Position numbers and translations under genes: made by a program. A DNA stretch of 10,246 nucleotides from an uncultured Clostridia bacterium (lineage in GTDB: Bacteria; Bacillota_A; Clostridia; Oscillospirales; Oscillospiraceae), in contig CAMJGU010000013.1 in NCBI GenBank assembly GCA_946405325.1, positions 1 through 10,246 of the forward strand, given 5' to 3'. Shown here one piece after another: positions 6,498 through 10,246 of this stretch (the first letter of the stretch is position 1; every line of letters starts with the position of its first letter). The notes under the pieces were generated by a model. That model was not told where the DNA came from and searched no databases. It saw only the letters and a list, made by a program, of their open reading frames with translations.

Positions 6498-6538
6498 AAA
6501 ACAAAAACACCCGCGGAACGCTCTGTCCCGTAGATGTT
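6498..6538 (-). terminator. NiCo riboswitch terminator, overlapping the aptamer
   Basis: On the minus strand AACATCTACGGGAC (6525-6538) pairs with GTTCCGCGGGTGTT (6506-6519): 13 of 14 positions pair, including G-U pairs, around an AGAGC loop. The 3' arm ends inside TTTTTGTTTT. The 5' arm uses the 3' side of aptamer stem P4 (TCTAC) and the conserved CGGGAC. Aptamer and terminator therefore exclude each other, which makes this an ON switch: metal binding prevents termination. Confidence 0.85.
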
Positions 6539-6586
6539 GTCTACTGTCACCATCGTGACCCGGCTCCCAAGGGCCTGCTCAGTTGT
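6508..6586 (-). promoter_or_regulatory. NiCo (Co2+/Ni2+) riboswitch
   Basis: The minus strand carries the conserved blocks of this class: ACTGAGCAGGC, GGAGCCGGG, GACAGTAGACAACATCTAC and ACGGGACAG. Visible helices are P3 GTCAC-GATG-GTGAC, P4 GTAGA-CAACA-TCTAC, and P1 between AACAACTG and CAGAGCGTT (CUG/CAG and AAC/GUU). The arrangement is the four-way junction described for the class formerly called the czcD motif. It begins at or within about 3 nt of the predicted transcription start and controls the CDF exporter. Metal binding is expected to switch exporter expression on. Confidence 0.92.
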
Positions 6587-6595
6587 TATAGTGCC

Positions 6596-6624
6596 AGTAT
6601 ACAAACCCAAAGCGCGGAAGTCAA
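6596..6624 (-). promoter_or_regulatory. sigma-A promoter of the metal exporter
   Basis: Minus strand TTGACT, 17-bp spacer, TATACT, a near-consensus promoter. The expected start near 6588-6589 puts the 5' end of the RNA immediately before the NiCo riboswitch. It is divergent from the symporter promoter, with 48 bp between the two -35 boxes. Confidence 0.85.
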
Positions 6625-6672
6625 TCGAAATCGTGCGAAACCCACAAGCTTTTCCGGGCGCGAAAAAAACGC

Positions 6673-6701
6673 TTGACTTTATCGCTTTTATGCGCTAAAC
6701 T
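6673..6701 (+). promoter_or_regulatory. sigma-A promoter of the symporter/amidohydrolase operon
   Basis: TTGACT (6673-6678), 17-bp spacer, TAAACT (6696-6701). It is preceded by an A-run (AAAAAAA, 6663-6669) that may act as an UP-like element. Start of transcription is expected near 6708, giving a leader of roughly 54 nt. Confidence 0.8.
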
Positions 6702-6715
6702 TCATTCCGTTAAAG

Positions 6716-6741
6716 CTGTAAAGCATAAAAGTGCTTGACAG
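6716..6741. promoter_or_regulatory. interrupted palindrome in the symporter leader
   Basis: CTGTaAAGCA (6716-6725) and TGCTTgACAG (6732-6741) flank a 6-nt centre and match as an inverted repeat at nine of ten positions. It starts about 8 nt after the predicted transcription start and ends 5 nt before the AAAGGA ribosome site. That fits a repressor operator or a small leader hairpin; which one cannot be told from sequence. Confidence 0.55.
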
Positions 6742-6761
6742 AAAGAAAGGATTGGTTTGAT

Positions 6762-8318
6762 ATGGTTCTCAAGGTGCTTATGCTGCTGGTGTTCTTCGGC
6801 GTAATGATCGGCATCGGCCTCTATTGCCGCCGCAACGCCACCGACGTCAACGGCTTCGTCCTCGGCGGACGCAGCGTCGGCCCGTGGCTGACGGCGTTTG
6901 CCTACGGCACCTCCTATTTCTCCGCGGTCATCTTCGTCGGCTACGCCGGACAGTTCGGCTGGAAGTACGGCATTGCCTCCACGTGGGTCGGCATCGGCAA
7001 CGCGCTGATCGGCTCACTGATGGCGTGGGGCATTCTCGGCCGCCGCACGCGCATCATGACGCAGCATCTCACGAGCGCCACCATGCCGGAGTTCTTCGGC
7101 AAGCGCTTCGGGAGCAAGTCGCTCAAGATCGCGGCAAGCGCGATCATCTTCATCTTCCTCATCCCCTACACCGCCTCGCTCTACAACGGCCTGAGCCGTC
7201 TGTTCGGCATGGCGTTCCACATCGACTACTCCGTCTGCGTCATCGTCATGGCAGTGCTGACCGGCGTGTACGTCATCGCCGGCGGCTACATGGCGACCGC
7301 CATCAACGACTTTATTCAGGGCATCATCATGATCTTCGGCATCATCGCCGTCATCGGCGCGGTGCTGAAGTCCCAAGGCGGCTTCCTCGCGGCGCTGGAC
7401 GGTCTCGCGTCGATCAGCGATCCGCTGGTCTCCGACGCGCCGGGCGTGTTCAACTCCTTCTTCGGCCCCGACCCGCTGAACCTGCTCGGCGTCGTGATCC
7501 TCACCTCGCTCGGCACGTGGGGACTGCCCCAGATGGTGCAGAAGTTCTACGCCATCAAGAATGAGGCGCAGGTCAACAAGGGCATGATCATCTCCACCGT
7601 GTTCGCGTTCATCGTCGCGGGCGGGTGCTACTTCCTCGGCGGCTTCGGGCGGCTCTTCACTGAGAAGCTCAACCCCGCGAACGGCGTGCCCTCCGGCGGC
7701 TACGACGCGGTGATCCCCACCATGCTCTCCGGGCTCCCCGATATTCTGATCGCGGTGGTCGTGATCCTCGTGCTCTCCGCGTCCATGTCCACGCTTTCCT
7801 CGCTGGTGCTGACCTCCAGCTCCACGCTGACGCTGGATCTTTTGAAGGACAACGTCATTAAGGATATGGACGAGAAGAAGCAGGTCTCCATCATGCGCGC
7901 GCTGATTGTGGTGTTCATCGCGATCTCCGTGGTGCTGGCCATCATCCAGTACAAGTCCTCCGTCACCTTCATCGCGCAGCTCATGGGCGTGAGCTGGGGC
8001 GCGCTCGCAGGCGCGTTCCTCGCGCCGTTCCTCTATGGCCTGTACTGGAAGCGCGCCACCAAGGCGGCGTGCTGGGTGAGCTTCGTATTCTCCAGCGTGG
8101 TGATGGTCGCGAACATCTTCCTGCGCGCGAGCTTTCCGAAGCTGCTCCAGTCCCCCATCAACGCCGGCGCGTTCTGTATGCTCGCGGGTCTGGTCATCGT
8201 GCCGCTGGTGAGCGCCCTCACCGCGCCCCCGGAAGAAGCATTGGTCGACGACGCGTTCTCCTGCTACGAAAAGCGCGTCATGGTGCGCCAGACCGAAGCG
8301 CTGGGTGACGCGGAATGA
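6762..8318 (+). CDS. sodium:solute symporter (SSS family)
   Basis: 518 residues with about 13 hydrophobic segments, as in PutP/PanF-type sodium/solute symporters. Family landmarks are FVLGGRSVGPWLTAFAYGTS near the N-terminus, an aromatic and glycine-rich helix at the GYAGQFGWKYG segment, GVYVIAGGYMATAINDFIQG in the middle, LGTWGLPQMVQKFYAIKNE, and SASMSTLSSLVLTSSSTLTL, the region that in PutP holds sodium-binding serine/threonine residues. I start at ATG 6762 because AAAGGA lies 10 nt upstream; an in-frame TTG at 6735 adds nine polar residues ahead of the first helix and overlaps the leader palindrome. Substrates in this family range from proline and pantothenate to sugars and carboxylates and cannot be assigned here. 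The stop overlaps the next gene's start (ATGA), so the pair is an operon. Confidence 0.93.
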   Translation: MVLKVLMLLVFFGVMIGIGLYCRRNATDVNGFVLGGRSVGPWLTAFAYGTSYFSAVIFVGYAGQFGWKYGIASTWVGIGNALIGSLMAWGILGRRTRIMTQHLTSATMPEFFGKRFGSKSLKIAASAIIFIFLIPYTASLYNGLSRLFGMAFHIDYSVCVIVMAVLTGVYVIAGGYMATAINDFIQGIIMIFGIIAVIGAVLKSQGGFLAALDGLASISDPLVSDAPGVFNSFFGPDPLNLLGVVILTSLGTWGLPQMVQKFYAIKNEAQVNKGMIISTVFAFIVAGGCYFLGGFGRLFTEKLNPANGVPSGGYDAVIPTMLSGLPDILIAVVVILVLSASMSTLSSLVLTSSSTLTLDLLKDNVIKDMDEKKQVSIMRALIVVFIAISVVLAIIQYKSSVTFIAQLMGVSWGALAGAFLAPFLYGLYWKRATKAACWVSFVFSSVVMVANIFLRASFPKLLQSPINAGAFCMLAGLVIVPLVSALTAPPEEALVDDAFSCYEKRVMVRQTEALGDAE

Positions 8319-9160
8319 TCGTCGACATCCACACCCATACCTTTCCCGACAAAATCGCCGTGCGGACGGTGGAAAAGCTGCAAAGCATGTCTCACACCCA
8401 TCCGTTCACCGACGGCACCGTACAATCGCTGCGCGCGGCGATGGCAACGGCGGGCGTCGACCGCTCCGTGGTCGTGCCTGTCGCCACCAACGCCCGGCAG
8501 GTACCCCACGTCAACGACGCGTCCATCGCGCTCAATGAGCAGGGTGACGTGCTGTCGTTCGGCTGCATGCATCCGGATTTCGACGGCTGGAAGATGGAAC
8601 TATCCCGGCTGGCGGACAGCGGACTCCGCGGCATCAAGCTGCACCCCGTGTATCAGGAGGTCAATTTCGACGATCCGCGATTCCTGCGCATCCTCGACCG
8701 CTGTGCAGAGGTGGGCTTACTCGTGCTGACCCACGCGGGGCGTGACGTGGGCTTTCCCGACGCCGCCGACTATGTCTCGCCGCAGCGCATCGCAAGCGCC
8801 GTGCATCAGACCGACGGCGTAACGCTGATCTGCGCACACATGGGCGGTTGGCGGCAATGGAATGACGTGGAGCGGCTGTTGCCGGAAACCGGCGTATACA
8901 TCGACACCTCGTTTTCCCTTGGCGCAATGACCTCCAACGGCGACGGATACTATCCGACGCCGGAGAGCCTGCAGCTGCTGGGCGGCGAGCAGTTCGTCCG
9001 CATCGTGCGCGCCTTCGGCGCGGAGCGGGTGCTGTTCGGCACGGATTCGCCGTGGGGCGAGCAGGCGGAGAGCCTGCAAAGGCTGCGCGCCCTGCCGCTC
9101 ACCGACGAGGAGCTGACCGCCATTCTCGGCGGAAACGCCCAAACGCTGCTCGGTCTGTAA
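8315..9160 (+). CDS. metal-dependent amidohydrolase (TIM-barrel)
   Basis: 281 residues. The opening MIVDIHTHTF gives the H6-x-H8 metal motif of the amidohydrolase superfamily. Further expected ligands are at GIKLHPVYQ (H110), LTHAG (H140), CAHMGGW (H175) and LFGTDSPWG (D244). Length and motif order fit the amidohydrolase_2/TatD-like branch, cytoplasmic hydrolases or decarboxylases acting on amides, esters, lactones or aromatic acids; the exact substrate is not readable. The motifs are intact, so it should be active. The ATG overlaps the symporter stop, and there is only a weak GGGTG upstream, so translation probably depends on coupling. With the symporter it suggests uptake followed by hydrolysis of one compound. 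A strong terminator begins 15 nt after its stop. Confidence 0.88.
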   Translation: MIVDIHTHTFPDKIAVRTVEKLQSMSHTHPFTDGTVQSLRAAMATAGVDRSVVVPVATNARQVPHVNDASIALNEQGDVLSFGCMHPDFDGWKMELSRLADSGLRGIKLHPVYQEVNFDDPRFLRILDRCAEVGLLVLTHAGRDVGFPDAADYVSPQRIASAVHQTDGVTLICAHMGGWRQWNDVERLLPETGVYIDTSFSLGAMTSNGDGYYPTPESLQLLGGEQFVRIVRAFGAERVLFGTDSPWGEQAESLQRLRALPLTDEELTAILGGNAQTLLGL

Positions 9161-9175
9161 ACACTATTTGCGCGC

Positions 9176-9207
9176 AAAAAAACCGCCCCGAAATCGGGGC
9201 GGTTTTT
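9176..9207. terminator. bidirectional intrinsic terminator
   Basis: Seven A, then CCGCCCC-GAAATC-GGGGCGG, then five T. Outer A/T pairing extends the stem. It works in both directions: a T-run of five on the plus strand after the amidohydrolase and of seven on the minus strand after the 63-residue protein. It separates the two convergent operons. Confidence 0.95.
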
Positions 9208-9227
9208 CTCCGCGTTTTGGGTGCCTA

Positions 9228-9419
9228 TTATCCGCCGAAGTAGGGTTTCAAGTGCATGTCGAGATACAGCACATGGTTCTCGAGGTGATGATGGACGTCA
9301 TAGATCTGGTAGACATTTGTGTCGACCTTGAAGATATCGCCCTCCACGGGGGTCTTCTCCATCTCGTTGAACACAAATGTGGGCCGGTGCGGCGAGTCAT
9401 CGAGGAACACTCTGTACAT
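9228..9419 (-). CDS. small histidine-rich protein of unknown function, 63 aa
   Basis: 63 residues with no signal peptide and no membrane segment. It has a good ribosome site (AAAGGAG, 7 nt before ATG) and a strong terminator beginning 20 nt after its stop, which together support real expression. Composition is acidic and aromatic. Six histidines are present: H11 and a cluster H43-H44-H45, H49 and H56 in DVHHHLENHVLYLDMH. I do not recognise a family. GDIFKVDTNVYQIYDV reads as two short beta strands, suggesting a small beta domain. It probably belongs to the transcript of the CoA ligase and ACT genes, since no promoter is evident in the 61 bp upstream. The histidine cluster could bind a metal, but nothing in the sequence proves this. 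Confidence 0.7.
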   Translation of the reverse strand: MYRVFLDDSPHRPTFVFNEMEKTPVEGDIFKVDTNVYQIYDVHHHLENHVLYLDMHLKPYFGG

Positions 9420-9454
9420 AATGCTACTCCTTTCCTGTGACGGTTGGTAGGTAC

Positions 9455-9482
9455 AAGACCCGGAACGCGGACCGGGGTCTTT
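9455..9482 (-). other. intercistronic hairpin after the ACT gene
   Basis: On the minus strand AAGACCCCGG and CCGGGTCTT form a 9-bp stem with one bulge around TCCGCGTT, starting at the stop codon of the ACT gene. Only TTG follows rather than a U-run, so it is a poor terminator. A role in mRNA stability or partial attenuation before the 63-residue gene is possible. Confidence 0.5.
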
Positions 9483-9912
9483 ACAGATTTGCCATCTCGT
9501 CCGGCTCGACGAGCCGGATCCCCTTTGCCGTCAGCGCGGCGGACGCCTTCGCGTCGTCGGCGACGCGGAAGATCATGTAGGCGGCGTTCTCCCGGCCGCC
9601 GAGGAACGCGTACATGTACTCGATGTTCACCTGCGCGTCGGCGAGCACCTGCAAGATGCTGTCAAGCCCGCCCGGCGTGTCGGACAGCGCGACGCCGATG
9701 ACCGGCGTGATGCTGTGGACGAAGCCCGCCTCCTTGAGCACCGCCGCGGTCTTGTCCACGTCGTCCACGATGATGCGGGCGATGCCGAAGTCGCTGGTCT
9801 CCGCCAGCGAGAACGCTCGCATGTCGATCCTGCTCTCCGCCAGCACGGCGGTGAGCGCCTTGAGGGAACCGGGTTTATTCTCCAGAAATACGGAAATCTG
9901 CTTCACACTCAT
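9481..9912 (-). CDS. tandem ACT-domain regulatory protein
   Basis: 143 residues made of two ACT domains. The first covers about 4-65 (ISVFLENKPGSLKAL, then AETSDFGIARIIVDD), the second about 72-140 (IGVALSDTPGGLDSI, then YMYAFLGGRENAAYMIFRV). KPGSL and TPGGL are the usual ligand-binding turn positions. ACT domains bind amino acids and control enzymes or act as stand-alone sensors. Proteins of this tandem form commonly lie directly behind phenylacetate-CoA ligase genes in anaerobes, exactly as here, and probably sense an aromatic or branched amino acid. I start at ATG 9912, with GGAGG 9 nt upstream; the in-frame TTG at 9930 lies on the ribosome site itself and is unlikely. It follows the ligase stop by 14 nt. 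Confidence 0.88.
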   Translation of the reverse strand: MSVKQISVFLENKPGSLKALTAVLAESRIDMRAFSLAETSDFGIARIIVDDVDKTAAVLKEAGFVHSITPVIGVALSDTPGGLDSILQVLADAQVNIEYMYAFLGGRENAAYMIFRVADDAKASAALTAKGIRLVEPDEMANL

Positions 9913-9926
9913 TGCAATGCACCTCC

Positions 9927-10246
9927 TCAAATCTTACGCTTGTCGATGACGCGGACGGCCTTGCCCTCGCTGCGCACGATGGACTTCGGCGCGACCAGCG
10001 TGACCTTGGCGGCGAGACCCAGCATGGAGCGCAGGCCCTCGACGATCTTCTTCTGCCGCGCGGCGATCTCGCCCATGTTGTCGGTGAACATCTCCGGCGT
10101 CATCTCCACCTGCACGTCCAGCGTGTCGGTGTGGTTGACGCGGTCGACGATGATCTGGTAGTTCGCGCCGTAACCGAGGTTCAGCAGCACGGTCTCGATC
10201 TGGGACGGGAACACGTTCACGCCGCGGATGATGAGCATATCGTCGG
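9927..10246 (-). CDS. paaK: phenylacetate-CoA ligase, C-terminal part (5' end outside window)
   Basis: The last 105 residues of an adenylate-forming ligase. It enters at DDMLIIRGVNVFPSQIE, the hinge and start of the mobile C-terminal lid typical of phenylacetate-CoA ligases. It continues through NYQIIVDRVNHTDTLDVQVE and ends with KSIVRSEGKAVRVIDKRK, which carries the conserved lysines near the C-terminus, including the position that is catalytic in this superfamily. The enzyme makes aryl-CoA thioesters from ATP, CoA and phenylacetate or similar acids in the cytoplasm. In strict anaerobes it often accompanies indolepyruvate:ferredoxin oxidoreductase genes in aromatic amino acid fermentation; those would lie to the right if present. 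The downstream ACT protein supports this reading. Confidence 0.9.
   Translation of the reverse strand, partial: DDMLIIRGVNVFPSQIETVLLNLGYGANYQIIVDRVNHTDTLDVQVEMTPEMFTDNMGEIAARQKKIVEGLRSMLGLAAKVTLVAPKSIVRSEGKAVRVIDKRKI

Noticed and set aside
6735..6761. TTG at 6735 as start of the symporter
   Set aside because: It would add MTERKDWFD ahead of the first membrane helix, overlaps the leader palindrome and has no ribosome site, while ATG 6762 has AAAGGA 10 nt upstream.
6824..7564. 246-codon plus-strand frame inside the symporter gene
   Set aside because: It is a +2 shadow with Arg/His-rich product; the symporter frame has clear membrane helices and family motifs.
9913..9930. TTG at 9930 as start of the ACT protein
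   Set aside because: The codons that follow (AGG AGG) are the ribosome site itself, and ATG 9912 is correctly spaced from it.
1..10246. tRNA, rRNA, CRISPR array, insertion sequence, phage or defence genes
   Set aside because: I looked for cloverleaf motifs, spaced direct repeats, terminal inverted repeats and transposase or integrase motifs and saw none.

Overview
The window reads as chromosomal DNA of a GC-rich, low-oxygen member of the Firmicutes, most likely a gut clostridium of the Oscillospiraceae/Ruminococcaceae type. The basis is strong AGGAGG-type ribosome binding sites, AT-rich sigma-A promoters in otherwise GC-rich DNA, lipoproteins in place of periplasmic proteins, a NiCo riboswitch, and an anaerobic oxygen-independent (cbi) cobalamin gene set. 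Genus-level placement is inference only.

Left half (1-5570, minus strand): one cobalt/cobalamin operon. From a sigma-A promoter at 5535-5563 the transcript runs through a compact cobalamin riboswitch (5409-5516) and an intrinsic terminator (5306-5333). It then enters four tightly packed genes. The first is a surface lipoprotein made of a CbiK-type cobaltochelatase followed by two tandem NEAT-like beta domains. Next come a substrate-binding lipoprotein and a FecCD/BtuC-type permease. Last is a three-part fusion: ABC ATPase, an eight-cysteine domain, then CbiD, which runs off the left edge. The genes overlap or nearly touch (7-nt overlap, 33-nt gap, 4-nt overlap), so they are probably translated in a coupled way.

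Middle (5568-6761): a CDF-family metal exporter (minus strand) sits immediately upstream of the cobalamin operon. It is preceded by a near-consensus promoter, a NiCo (Co2+/Ni2+) riboswitch whose terminator hairpin consumes parts of the aptamer, and a perfect 12-bp inverted repeat just before the ribosome binding site. The stop codon of the exporter is 4 bp from the -35 box of the cobalamin operon, and no terminator is visible between them. Cobalt export (opened by Co/Ni) and cobalt use in corrinoid synthesis (closed by cobalamin) are therefore wired in series by two RNA switches.

Right half: on the plus strand, a divergent promoter drives a sodium/solute symporter (SSS family) and an overlapping metal-dependent amidohydrolase, probably for uptake and hydrolysis of one unidentified substrate. 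The unit ends in a bidirectional terminator (9176-9207). Facing it on the minus strand are the C-terminal end of a phenylacetate-CoA ligase (entering from the right edge), a tandem-ACT-domain protein, and a 63-residue histidine-rich protein of unknown function.

The most unusual content is the cobalt block: an extracytoplasmic cobaltochelatase fused to putative tetrapyrrole-binding domains, an importer whose ATPase is covalently joined to a corrin-ring biosynthetic enzyme, and two riboswitches sensing the metal and the finished cofactor. No tRNA, rRNA, CRISPR array, insertion sequence or phage gene was seen.
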